Shown here: one piece after another, positions 19,801 to 27,606 of the stretch
Position numbering within the stretch: position 1 is the stretch's first letter
Layout of the letters: each line of letters begins with the position of its first letter
DNA from: Chlorobiota bacterium
GTDB lineage: Bacteria > Bacteroidota > Ignavibacteria > Kapaibacteriales > UBA961
Assembly: GCA_014191195.1 (NCBI GenBank)
Contig: BJGZ01000002.1
Coordinates: 124,001 to 188,000, forward strand
Length of the DNA stretch: 64,000 bases
Direction of reading: 5' to 3'
The notes under the pieces: generated by a model
Told to the model about the DNA's origin: nothing
What the model saw: the letters and a program-made list of their open reading frames with translations, nothing else
Databases searched by the model: none
Position numbers and translations under genes: made by a program

Positions 19801-21479
19801 AGTTATCATTTGATTATAATGCAATTGGAAGTCCGGCAATTGTACAATTATTTGGTGAAGGCTATGGATTGGGTGCCTTATTAGAAGCCCAGACACAACC
19901 TTTACAATTACTTTGTAATAGTATGATTACTGATACACTGTATATTAAAAACAAAGGGTTAGACACTCTTAAAGTGTCTAATATTAGTATTGAAGGAAAT
20001 AATAAATCAGAATTCACATTGTTGTCTACTATACCTTTCAATATACCAAGTAATCAAAGTGTGCAATGTGTTTTTGAGTTTAAACCTATAGATATTGGAA
20101 GTAAATCAGCTGAATTTAGAATTTATAGTAATTCAGAATTGAATCCTACTTATGTATTGCCTATAAAAGCAAAAAAGGAATTGATTGATTTTATACTTTC
20201 TACTGATACAATTGATATCGGGATTCTTTGTCCGAATGAAAAGAAAGACACATCATTTCATGTAAAAAATACAGGCTCAATTCCATTTACTTTCTTTATT
20301 GAAAGTCAGAATATTAATGCAATGGGCCAAACATATGTATGGCCAGGTGATTCTGTTCAAGTGTTATTATATTTTAAAGGTAGCTCAGTTAATGGGTATT
20401 TTTATGAAACAATAACCATTAAAGACACAAATTGTTTGCTTGAACGTAAAGTAGTACTAAAGGGATTTATTGGAAATCCAACTATTTTTGCACAAAAAAC
20501 ATATGATCTTGGTTCGATTCCAATTGGTATATCAAAACAATTTACAATAAGTGCTGTGAACGCTTCCGGCAGAATCATCATTGCTGATAATCCTACACTA
20601 TTACAATTCCCTTTTACTTTTATTGGTATGAACCCGTCCAAAGGTTCCATGATTTTACCTGAAGATTCACTTCATTTTATCATAGAATGTGTAGGTGTTC
20701 TAGGTAAACAACAATCATTATTAGATTGGAATTCTACATATCCTTGTTTGGGAACTGCATATAGTGATATTATTGTTGAAGGAAATAATACAATTGATAC
20801 TATTTCAACAACAATTGTCATACAAGATATTATTGGCAAACCTGGCGAAAAAACAAATATTATCATGTATATCAAAAATCATAAAAACTATGATTTATTA
20901 CCAGTTAATAGACCATTTAGAGCATCAGTTAAGCTGAATAATACAATTCTCTTTGTACACGATTCAAGTAATCAAACAAAGCTTGATCAATATCATTCAC
21001 AATTACTTTTTAGCGGTTTTGCCCAAGATAAAGATACACTTTTAAGCATTCCAAGTGTATTGACAGTAGGAGTTACAGAAAGAGCGCCTATTGAATTGCT
21101 ATCATTTGATTGGTTGCAAACTACTAAGCCAACTTTAGTGACTCGGGTTGATGGTTTTGTATCAGTAAAGGATATTTGTGATAGTGGGGGAGTAAGACTC
21201 TATATACCTGGAAACACAATGAGTTCGCTAACATCTAGGCCCAATCCTGCAGATGAAACTTTGCACATTTCATTTGGATTAGCTGAAAATATTCAGATAA
21301 CCATCGATATTGTTAATTCTTTAGGACAAACCATCACTAATATTATAAATAATACTAATTATGCAATTGGTGAATATTCTGTATTATTCAATATATCTTC
21401 ATTGAATAATGGATTGTATTTTTTAAGAATGCAATCTAAAAGAGGTGTTCTACAATCCCGATTCGATATTATTCATTAA
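16806..21479 (+). CDS. Giant secreted protein: VWA domain, WD40 propeller, Ig-like repeats and type IX sorting tail
   Basis: 1557 aa with an N-terminal signal peptide (ending near IASGQ). A von Willebrand A domain (about 85-250) has an intact MIDAS: Asp92-x-Ser94-x-Ser96 in DISGSM, the Thr of VAGTDYD, and Asp194 in FLTDGG. Choice-of-anchor-D/ASPM-like beta repeats follow. Residues about 503-795 contain seven WD40 units (for example DKTVKIW, DGTIKIW, DKTIKVW), enough for one closed propeller. More Ig-like repeats follow, then a C-terminal tail SRPNPADETLHISFGLAENIQ...GLYFLRM of type IX sorting type. The protein should be surface-exposed. WD40 propellers inside secreted VWA proteins are unusual. 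It starts directly after the OmpA gene and ends 23 nt before the MbnP gene. Function is unknown; adhesion or scaffold is an inference. Confidence 0.85.
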   Translation: MSYIMHIITYISVIFSISCIASGQIISLFNIDPSSYPIIHAKFLAFDNSGNRISPNINEIIIKENSIPRNIISVICPPIIPPKVLSSALVIDISGSMKRGAGSISNINLAKAAANAWIQGLPQGNSECAISSFDNKNFLNQDFTSDRNILLQAVSQLQPVAGTDYDMALLNPPAGGLQITKRGKYQKIIVFLTDGGPNRPPNVASMVAEAKAQQCIIYCVTLGMAAPQCLKDIANQTGGLVFEKVTTIQEAEEIYKKILFISQQGDPCEIIWESGRICQEDAKPLTEVEINFQNTSDYGFYNNPNAPLPSISVIPSTIAFGRKKPGKFYDTTITISVKNADFTINAIKKENQFSCFSVLGNSFPLIIPKNTSKTLTLRCYPLDSTLNYSPFILESDYCPGYFSASCGFPGKRSASESLRLIHPNGGEVFVVGCDTLIQWTGIGKKDTVILELSRDNGNTWSMLTDKASYLEYSWNKVPRPTSNQCLVRVRQNPLRVGASPLKIKTLLGHSAPVNSITWSYDGLKLASAVNGAGTIKIWNTITGLELRSISGLPNGAYTLSFSPDALRIAVGCPDNSIKIYNVANGVLLKTFLGHSKPVSDIAWSPNGVKIASASFDKTVKIWLDSTGLEQYTLIGHTDSISCIGFSKDSKRIASGSFDGTIKIWHSDSGTILRTLTSHTNKVHSLSWCPDGRLTSCSVDKTIKVWDAGSGGVIRTILTNNGIPRTVTFSSDGSTIAAGFIDGSLHLYDSFIGVELMPLYGHIGSILDAEWSPDAIRIATCGADKTVKIWDIDIPYLQNDISDAEFSIVEPIPAGQDVHMLQCLLGSSKDSLIINEVTNLGSFPFTVKSIQFKGIDSAAFELVSGFPPFMLKGNSNQDIEYRFTPLHAGYHKAEMFIITQSDTLKHIIDGEGIIPSIEVIGNIIDFDSVHIGDWKDSMQAITIKNISSIPITVANIRNSGPNNSDFSILSPPGTFTLQPGDTNRLNLRYTAHSIGRTSGQLSFDYNAIGSPAIVQLFGEGYGLGALLEAQTQPLQLLCNSMITDTLYIKNKGLDTLKVSNISIEGNNKSEFTLLSTIPFNIPSNQSVQCVFEFKPIDIGSKSAEFRIYSNSELNPTYVLPIKAKKELIDFILSTDTIDIGILCPNEKKDTSFHVKNTGSIPFTFFIESQNINAMGQTYVWPGDSVQVLLYFKGSSVNGYFYETITIKDTNCLLERKVVLKGFIGNPTIFAQKTYDLGSIPIGISKQFTISAVNASGRIIIADNPTLLQFPFTFIGMNPSKGSMILPEDSLHFIIECVGVLGKQQSLLDWNSTYPCLGTAYSDIIVEGNNTIDTISTTIVIQDIIGKPGEKTNIIMYIKNHKNYDLLPVNRPFRASVKLNNTILFVHDSSNQTKLDQYHSQLLFSGFAQDKDTLLSIPSVLTVGVTERAPIELLSFDWLQTTKPTLVTRVDGFVSVKDICDSGGVRLYIPGNTMSSLTSRPNPADETLHISFGLAENIQITIDIVNSLGQTITNIINNTNYAIGEYSVLFNISSLNNGLYFLRMQSKRGVLQSRFDIIH

Positions 21480-21502
21480 TCTTTAAACATTCTTTTACTA
21501 TT

Positions 21503-22297
21503 ATGAAACATACAATTCTGTCTATATTTTGTATTTGTCTTTTTTTAGCTTCTTGCGCTAATGATAATGTTAGCCCAATTACTAAAAAAGGTGGTTCTGT
21601 AATACTTAAGATTGATAATGTTATAGGAATTCAAAATCTTGAATATGATAAAACATATTCAATTGCAAGTGGTGAAAAGTATACAATTAAAAAATTGAAA
21701 TACTATATAAGTAATATTCAATTTATGAAGAGTGATGGCAGTGTAACTTTTTTACAACAAGATAGTTCTTATTTTTTAGTGGACGAATCAAATTCAGCTT
21801 CTATGATTCTTTCATTGCCGCAGGTAGAGATAGGTAAGTATTTGGCTATCAGATTAATGATAGGCGTAGATTCTGCTAAATCGATGGCTCCATTAGAGAA
21901 AAGAAGAGGTGTTCTTGATATGTCAGGCTTAGGACAAGATATGTATTGGACATGGAATCAAGGTTATATTTTCTTTAAAATGGAAGGTATTTTTACCGAT
22001 TTTAGTGGTAAAAACGATGATTACACATATCATATAGGTGGATTTGGGAATAATGGATCATCCTTGAATAATATCAAGGTTATTACAATTCCTTTAGGAT
22101 CAACCGAATGTGAAGTTTCTGAAGATAAAAAACTTACTATCAATTTAATAGCTGACATTTCTAAAGTATTTAATGGGAAAAAAGAGATAACGATTGTAGA
22201 CCATCCTATAATTACTTTTTCTCCGTTCTCTACAGATATTGCTGATAATTATTCAGCGATGATGTCTTTCTCATCATTACAATACACTATTAAGTAA
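21503..22297 (+). CDS. MbnP-family copper-binding lipoprotein
   Basis: 264-aa lipoprotein (lipobox LASC, Cys19). The body matches the MbnP family: KKLKYYISNIQFMKSDGS, SSYFLVDES, IRLMIGVDSAKS, and the signature MYWTWNQGYIFFKMEG, followed by YHIGGFG. In characterised methanotroph systems, MbnP binds copper after its diheme partner MbnH oxidises a Trp to kynurenine. Several Trp and His residues are available here, but I cannot tell which would be modified. The partner gene follows immediately, with its frame opening at the next base after the MbnP stop, which strongly supports the assignment. A specific role with methanobactin is not implied; the family is widespread in Bacteroidota. Confidence 0.88.
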   Translation: MKHTILSIFCICLFLASCANDNVSPITKKGGSVILKIDNVIGIQNLEYDKTYSIASGEKYTIKKLKYYISNIQFMKSDGSVTFLQQDSSYFLVDESNSASMILSLPQVEIGKYLAIRLMIGVDSAKSMAPLEKRRGVLDMSGLGQDMYWTWNQGYIFFKMEGIFTDFSGKNDDYTYHIGGFGNNGSSLNNIKVITIPLGSTECEVSEDKKLTINLIADISKVFNGKKEITIVDHPIITFSPFSTDIADNYSAMMSFSSLQYTIK

Positions 22298-22318
22298 TTG
22301 CAAAAAATGGAAACATAT

Positions 22319-23386
22319 ATGAGAAATCAAGAATTCCAGAAAACAATGAGTATAAGCTTCAAATATGTCACATTATTTGTCTTAATGATTATACTTACTT
22401 CGTGTAAAGATATTAGTGAGCCCATAACAGATACATTCCCAGGTTTTTATACTCCTGCAAATTTTCCACAACCTAGTTATGCTTTTGCTTCAAATCCGGT
22501 TACAAAAGATGGATTTGCTTTAGGTAAAAAGTTGTTTTATGATGGAATTTTGTCGCGCACAGGACTAATTGCATGTGGTACTTGCCATTTACAAAATTCA
22601 GCATTTACACAAGTTGGACATGCCAAAAGCCATGGCGTAGATGACGGTGAGACAGAGTATAATGCACCTCCAGTTATCAATTTGGCTTGGAATGAAGCTT
22701 TTATGTGGGAAGGTGGCGTTTTACAATTAGATAATTTCCCAGTAAATCCAATTACTTCGCATATTGAAATGGATGAAACATTAGATAATGTTGTCAAAAA
22801 GTTAGCAGCACATCCACAATATCCATCTTTATTTAAAGCAGCTTTTGGTACAAATGAAATTACATCTGAACGCATGATAAAAGCATTATCACAATTTCAA
22901 GTTATGTGTATATCTGCTGATTCTAAATATGATAAAGTAAAGCGTTCTGAAGGGGCTCAATTTTCAACAGATGAACAGGCTGGATATACACTTTTTAAGG
23001 CTCATTGCGCTTCATGTCATTCAGAGCCATTATTTACAGATAGTAAATTCCATAATAATGGAATTGTAATCATGGATCCAAAAGAGCTTGGAAGACAAAA
23101 TATAAGTTTAAACCCTAATGATGCTTATAAATTCAAAACTCCTACGCTGCGAAATGCAATATGGACATCACCATATATGCATGATGGAAGATTTGAGACA
23201 TTAGAGCAAGTGGTCAATCATTATTCCAATGGAATCATTGATCATCCTACAGTAGACACTTCACTTAATAATCCAATAAAAAGAGGATTGCAATTTAGTG
23301 ATACACAAAAAAAACAATTGCTTACTTTTTTGAACACTTTGTCTGATACAAGTTTTATTCGTAGAAGATTATTATCTGAATTTTAA
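22319..23386 (+). CDS. MbnH/MauG-like diheme cytochrome c peroxidase-family enzyme
   Basis: Diheme c-type enzyme of the MauG/cytochrome c peroxidase family, about 355 aa, lipoprotein-type leader (Cys29 in ILTSC). Haem sites are CGTCH (from Cys86) and CASCH (from Cys230). Family sequence includes GFALGKKLFYDGILSRTG, NAPPVINLAWNEAFMWEGG, and FKTPTLRNAIWTSPYMHDGRFETLEQVV. Adjacent to an MbnP gene, the likely role is oxidation of Trp in that partner during maturation of its copper site. Start is unclear. The frame opens at TTG 22298; ATG 22307, 22319 and 22346 all precede the leader. I chose 22319, which has GGA about 8 nt upstream. Confidence 0.88.
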   Translation: MRNQEFQKTMSISFKYVTLFVLMIILTSCKDISEPITDTFPGFYTPANFPQPSYAFASNPVTKDGFALGKKLFYDGILSRTGLIACGTCHLQNSAFTQVGHAKSHGVDDGETEYNAPPVINLAWNEAFMWEGGVLQLDNFPVNPITSHIEMDETLDNVVKKLAAHPQYPSLFKAAFGTNEITSERMIKALSQFQVMCISADSKYDKVKRSEGAQFSTDEQAGYTLFKAHCASCHSEPLFTDSKFHNNGIVIMDPKELGRQNISLNPNDAYKFKTPTLRNAIWTSPYMHDGRFETLEQVVNHYSNGIIDHPTVDTSLNNPIKRGLQFSDTQKKQLLTFLNTLSDTSFIRRRLLSEF

Positions 23387-23395
23387 CATTGATGT

Positions 23396-23435
23396 ATGAC
23401 ACTTAAATTTATCACTTGATAATTTTAAGTGTCAT
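23396..23435. repeat. Long near-perfect palindrome after the mbnH-like gene
   Basis: Two 19-nt arms, 23396-23414 (ATGACACTTAAATTTATCA) and 23417-23435 (TGATAATTTTAAGTGTCAT), are complementary except for one position and are separated by only two bases. It begins 10 nt after the gene stop. As RNA it forms an 18-19 bp hairpin, but no T run follows, so it may be a processing or stability element, a weak terminator, or a DNA-binding site. A more ordinary terminator lies about 80 nt downstream. Confidence 0.75.
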
Positions 23436-23516
23436 ATCATAATATAAAAACAGTAATTTACTTGGTAATGATTAAAGAAATCACATGTACCATTAACATT
23501 ATCTATATGAGAACAT

Positions 23517-23556
23517 ACCTCGATTCAAGCGTATTTACAGCTGTTTCGAGGTTTTT
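23517..23556 (+). terminator. Probable Rho-independent terminator between the mbnH-like gene and recQ
   Basis: Stem ACCTCGA (23517-23523) with TCGAGGT (23546-23552), 22-nt loop, followed by a run of five T (23552-23556). It lies between the OmpA-VWA-MbnP-MbnH group and recQ. The long loop lowers confidence. Confidence 0.5.
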
Positions 23557-23626
23557 CATGATATATACAATTGCAATATAATTTGCATTATGTAAAGTAA
23601 ATTAAAAAGGAAATCTCCCCTATACG

Positions 23627-26275
23627 ATGAATGCATCTGAAATACATAAACAAGCTCTTTCAATACTAGAACAGTTTTTTGGATATTCATCTTTTCGTGA
23701 AGGTCAATTAGACATAATTCAATCTGTTTGTAATCATACTGATACATTAGTTGTTATTCCAACTGGTGGCGGAAAATCAATATGTTATCAAATTCCAGCT
23801 TTATTGCTTCCTGGTTGCGCTATTGTGATTTCCCCACTTATCGCTTTAATGAAAGATCAGGTAGATGGATTAATTCAGCGTGGTATTCCTGCAGCATTAA
23901 TTAATAGTACATTAAGCACCGAAGAACAATATCATATACAACAATTGGTATTAAATGGACAATTAAAATTATTGTATATATCTCCAGAACGCCTTCAAAA
24001 TCAACAGTTTATGGAGTTCTTGTCTCATGTTGCAATATCCCTTATTGCAATCGATGAAGCACATTGTATTTCTGAATGGGGGCATGATTTTAGGCCTGCT
24101 TATACGGCAATTTCTATTTCTTTAAGACAATTAAAGAAATTACCAGTATTAATAGCATTAACTGCAACTGCTACTCCCGAAGTTCAACACGATATCATCA
24201 AACAATTATACCTTCATAATCCATATTGTCATATTGGTGGATTTGATCGTAAAAACCTTCATTATCAAGTAGTTAAGACAGATAAAAAATCTACATGGCT
24301 TATTTCTTTTTTAAAAGAGTATCTATCTAATCCGGATGCCGAACAAGGATCAATTATTATTTACTGTGGATCCAGGCGTAGAACCGAAGAATTCTCTTTA
24401 GCATTGAAACAACAGAATATTCCTATTCTGCTTTATCACGCTGGATTACCGGATATTCAGCGTAAACGAATGCAGGAGCAATTTATACACGAGAAGCATC
24501 CAATATTGATAGCTACAAGTGCTTTTGGTATGGGAGTAGATAAATCAAATGTTAGATATGTAATTCATTGTGATTTGACTCTTACAATAGAAGCATATTA
24601 TCAAGAAGCAGGCCGTGCAGGTAGAGACGGTATAGAGTCTCAGTGCATACTTCTGTATCATACAAGTGATAGAGACTTAATGGATTATTTCCTGAGGCAA
24701 ACATATCCATCTAAAAAGGATATTATTTCAGTTTATGAAACTATATATGCCCAATGCCCTATAGGTTTTTATCAAACACAGCCCGTGTATATGTCTGCAT
24801 TGCAGATAGGTAATGCATGTGGCTTAACACAGAATACAGTACAGACAATTTTACAGATAATTGAAAAGAATGCTATAATAACTATAGGAAATTCTAAGCA
24901 ATCAATTACGATGGTTCAGATCATAGCAAATGAAGAACAAATCAAGAATTATATAGATAGAATATCAGAAGAAAAAAGAAATGTATTGCTTGCAGTATTA
25001 AGAATGCTTGGAGCAGAATCATTTATACGTCCTGTGAAATGTGATATTCATCGTATACTCAGAACATATCAAATTACAGCAGTTCAGTTTGAAAAAGCTA
25101 TGCAATCGTTCGAAATGGCTAGAATCATCAGTACTACAAAATCTCAATATGGAAGTGGAATAAGTTTATTATTAGAACGAAATACTGTTCAATCGATACC
25201 TATTGATTTTGAAGGACTTGAAGCCCGATATCAATATGCTTTAAGAAAACTAAATAGTATGCAAAGATATGCCGAAACCCTTGGGTGTAAGCGAAATTTT
25301 ATATTGGAATATTTTCAAGATATATCTCCAATTGATAATAAGCCTTGTCTAACATGCTCTTCTTGTAAGAATCAGCATATATCTACACAAAAACCTGCAT
25401 TTTCTCATCAAGAACAATTTATTAGACATTCCCTATTAGTTGCTGCAGCTGAATTAGATGGAAAGTTTGGCAAAAAAACTGTCATTGCTGTTGCTATAGG
25501 AGATATAAAAGATACTAATGTCAAAAAATATCAACTTGATAAAGCACAATCTTTTGGTAGGCTTAAAGGCATAGCATTGTATTCAATACAAGATGCTGCT
25601 TCTACATTGGTGGGTGAAGGGCTTTTGCATATAACTGCATCACAATACCCTATGTTGATGATTGAAACGAAAGGAAAAGAAGCCCTAAAAGAAAAAGTAA
25701 AGCCATTACAGATAAAGTATACTATCGATGAATCAAAAAAAGTACTACAATCACTACAGAAAGTTCGTACTGAAATCGGACAAAGGGCAATTGAAGTACA
25801 TGATTATTTTACTGATAATGTATTAGTAATGATGTCTTCAATGTTGCCGGAAACCACCGATGAAATGGCCAAATTGTGTAATCTTCCACCTGAAATCACA
25901 AAAAAATATGGGAATCTGTTCCTGATTAATCTGAAGTCTCATATGGAAGATGAAAAAGATCAAATTAATGGAATGACACAGACAATTCTTGTCACCTATA
26001 AATTAGCAAAGAATGGTTTGTCTCTGCATGATATATCCCAAATCAGAGCTTTATCAATAGGTACGATTGCACATCATATTCAGATTATCATAGAAAATGG
26101 ATTATTTTTAGAACCTTCGCAATTTGTATCTACTCCCCTGTTACATGCAATAAAAACCTATCTTCTTAAGTTTCCTTATGCACTATTGAAAGAAATAAAA
26201 AAAGAAATCGGTGATTCTTATGATTATGCTGAAATTAGAATAGCTTTATGCTTTGCTCGAAAAGAAATCAAGTAA
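23627..26275 (+). CDS. recQ: ATP-dependent DNA helicase RecQ with extended C-terminus
   Basis: 3'-5' DNA helicase of the RecQ family acting in recombination and fork repair. Motif 0 is FREGQLDIIQ, Walker A is TGGGKS (46-51), Walker B is DEAH (142-145) with the RecQ-specific CISEWGHDFRP, and motif VI is QEAGRAGRDG. The RQC zinc ligands are visible as the Cys of LGCKRNFILEYF and the cluster PCLTCSSC. At 882 aa it is much longer than E. coli RecQ (about 610). The C-terminal third contains a RQC-type winged helix, a region around KKVLQSLQKVRTEIGQ of HRDC/linker character, and a final helix-turn-helix module (GLSLHDISQIRALSIGTIAHHI). Long RecQ proteins of this form are usual in Bacteroidota. It overlaps the convergent glycosyltransferase gene by 8 bp. 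Confidence 0.95.
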   Translation: MNASEIHKQALSILEQFFGYSSFREGQLDIIQSVCNHTDTLVVIPTGGGKSICYQIPALLLPGCAIVISPLIALMKDQVDGLIQRGIPAALINSTLSTEEQYHIQQLVLNGQLKLLYISPERLQNQQFMEFLSHVAISLIAIDEAHCISEWGHDFRPAYTAISISLRQLKKLPVLIALTATATPEVQHDIIKQLYLHNPYCHIGGFDRKNLHYQVVKTDKKSTWLISFLKEYLSNPDAEQGSIIIYCGSRRRTEEFSLALKQQNIPILLYHAGLPDIQRKRMQEQFIHEKHPILIATSAFGMGVDKSNVRYVIHCDLTLTIEAYYQEAGRAGRDGIESQCILLYHTSDRDLMDYFLRQTYPSKKDIISVYETIYAQCPIGFYQTQPVYMSALQIGNACGLTQNTVQTILQIIEKNAIITIGNSKQSITMVQIIANEEQIKNYIDRISEEKRNVLLAVLRMLGAESFIRPVKCDIHRILRTYQITAVQFEKAMQSFEMARIISTTKSQYGSGISLLLERNTVQSIPIDFEGLEARYQYALRKLNSMQRYAETLGCKRNFILEYFQDISPIDNKPCLTCSSCKNQHISTQKPAFSHQEQFIRHSLLVAAAELDGKFGKKTVIAVAIGDIKDTNVKKYQLDKAQSFGRLKGIALYSIQDAASTLVGEGLLHITASQYPMLMIETKGKEALKEKVKPLQIKYTIDESKKVLQSLQKVRTEIGQRAIEVHDYFTDNVLVMMSSMLPETTDEMAKLCNLPPEITKKYGNLFLINLKSHMEDEKDQINGMTQTILVTYKLAKNGLSLHDISQIRALSIGTIAHHIQIIIENGLFLEPSQFVSTPLLHAIKTYLLKFPYALLKEIKKEIGDSYDYAEIRIALCFARKEIK

Positions 26276-27479
26276 GTCGTTGAAAATCAAGTATAATAGA
26301 CTTCCCAATTTCATCCCAAGAATGATTCTGAACGATATATTTTCTTGCTTCTACACCTAATGTTAGTGCAATATGGGGATGATTCATTAAGAACACTGAA
26401 TGTTTGGCAAAGTCTTCGGCATTATCACAAATAATCAAACCTTGATCTGTTGTAGCTAGAATTCCTTCTGCAGCTATAGAAGAAGCAAGAACAGGCAAAC
26501 CTAGGCTCATTGCTTCAAGAATTTTTATTCTGATACCACTACCAACAAATAATGGTGCGATAAAAAAAGAAGCTGCCGAGTATTCAGGAATTATGCTAGG
26601 AACAAAACCTTTGGCAAAAATATCTTGATTTTTCATATTCAAAATGCGCTCAGGAATATGTTTGCCTAAAACAACTAATTCTGCATAAGGTATATGTGCT
26701 TTTATAGCAGGAAAAACCCCTTTTAAGAACCAATACAATGCTTCACGATTATGAATCCAATCAAAAGTAGAGGCATGAATCATTCTATGTGGAATTTTCT
26801 CTATTGTATAATCAGGAATTAGTGTTTTAAAGTAAACACCAGCAGTTAAAGTAGATATTGAAGCATGTGGGCTGATGTGTTTAGCTATCATTGCATCATG
26901 ATTTGTAATTGCATAACACATAGAAACTTTATCATAATGGGTAGCTTCGAATGATTTCAATTTTTTTGCCTGTGAAGCAATATACCAATGAACTGGATTG
27001 AATCTAGAGAGTCTATCAGCATACCGTTCCCAAATCTTACATTCAATATTATGAAGTCTTACAAATACTGGAATTCCCTTTTGTTTAGTAGCCCCCCATA
27101 AAGCTGATTCAATCATGCTAGAATGATCACAAAAAATCCCATCAAAAGTGAATTTATTTAGAATATCTTTTATTGCAAGTTGAAAATGAGCTGATCGATG
27201 TTTTGTTATATATAAAGGATAAGTAGCATTAAATACAGAAAGAAATATACTCATCAATGTATTTTTCGTATTGTGTTGAATACATGTAATGTCTGCTCCT
27301 GTATATTCCTTAAAACCCTGAATATCTTTATCTGAAGGTATGGTTCTAGATAAACACAGTACATGAACATGCGCTCCATTTTCTACTAATGATTTCGTAA
27401 TGGAAAGCATACCAATTTTTCCACCATCAGTAGGTGGAAATGGAAATTGCGGACATAATTGTAAAATTCTCATAATCAT
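26268..27479 (-). CDS. GT4-type glycosyltransferase
   Basis: 403-aa GT-B fold glycosyltransferase. The N-terminal donor-independent half starts MRILQLCPQFPFPPTDGGKIGM, with the Gly-rich loop typical of family 4 enzymes. The C-terminal half carries the nucleotide-sugar site PLFVGSGIRIKILEAMSLGLPVLAS, where the Glu of ILEAM is the expected conserved residue. The acceptor and sugar cannot be inferred. No other polysaccharide genes are adjacent. It is convergent with recQ and divergent from the CAP-domain gene. The frame begins MIMRI; the second Met (27473) may be the true start. Confidence 0.88.
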   Translation of the reverse strand: MIMRILQLCPQFPFPPTDGGKIGMLSITKSLVENGAHVHVLCLSRTIPSDKDIQGFKEYTGADITCIQHNTKNTLMSIFLSVFNATYPLYITKHRSAHFQLAIKDILNKFTFDGIFCDHSSMIESALWGATKQKGIPVFVRLHNIECKIWERYADRLSRFNPVHWYIASQAKKLKSFEATHYDKVSMCYAITNHDAMIAKHISPHASISTLTAGVYFKTLIPDYTIEKIPHRMIHASTFDWIHNREALYWFLKGVFPAIKAHIPYAELVVLGKHIPERILNMKNQDIFAKGFVPSIIPEYSAASFFIAPLFVGSGIRIKILEAMSLGLPVLASSIAAEGILATTDQGLIICDNAEDFAKHSVFLMNHPHIALTLGVEARKYIVQNHSWDEIGKSIILDFQRLT

Positions 27480-27526
27480 GTATGAATCAAACTCTTAAAA
27501 CAAATGTCTTCATTAAAAAAAGTAAG

Positions 27527-27557
27527 TTGTGCATGAGAAAAACTATCTTTATTTTTG
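27527..27557 (+). promoter_or_regulatory. Candidate Bacteroidota-type promoter of the CAP-domain gene
   Basis: TTG (27527-27529), a 20-nt spacer, then TATTTTTG (27550-27557) match the TTTG/TAnnTTTG promoter form of Bacteroidota primary sigma factors. It lies about 50 nt upstream of the ATG at 27607. Because it would start transcription inside the longer open frame, it supports the shorter start of the downstream gene. Confidence 0.4.
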
Positions 27558-27594
27558 GGCTTTAAAAAGCATTAATTATTATAAAATTACAGAA

Positions 27595-27600
27595 GAGAGG
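27595..27600 (+). promoter_or_regulatory. Ribosome binding site deciding the CAP-domain gene start
   Basis: GAGAGG ends 6 nt before ATG 27607, an ideal spacing. The alternative GTG at 27529 has no comparable site. Confidence 0.6.
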
Positions 27601-27606
27601 AATAGC

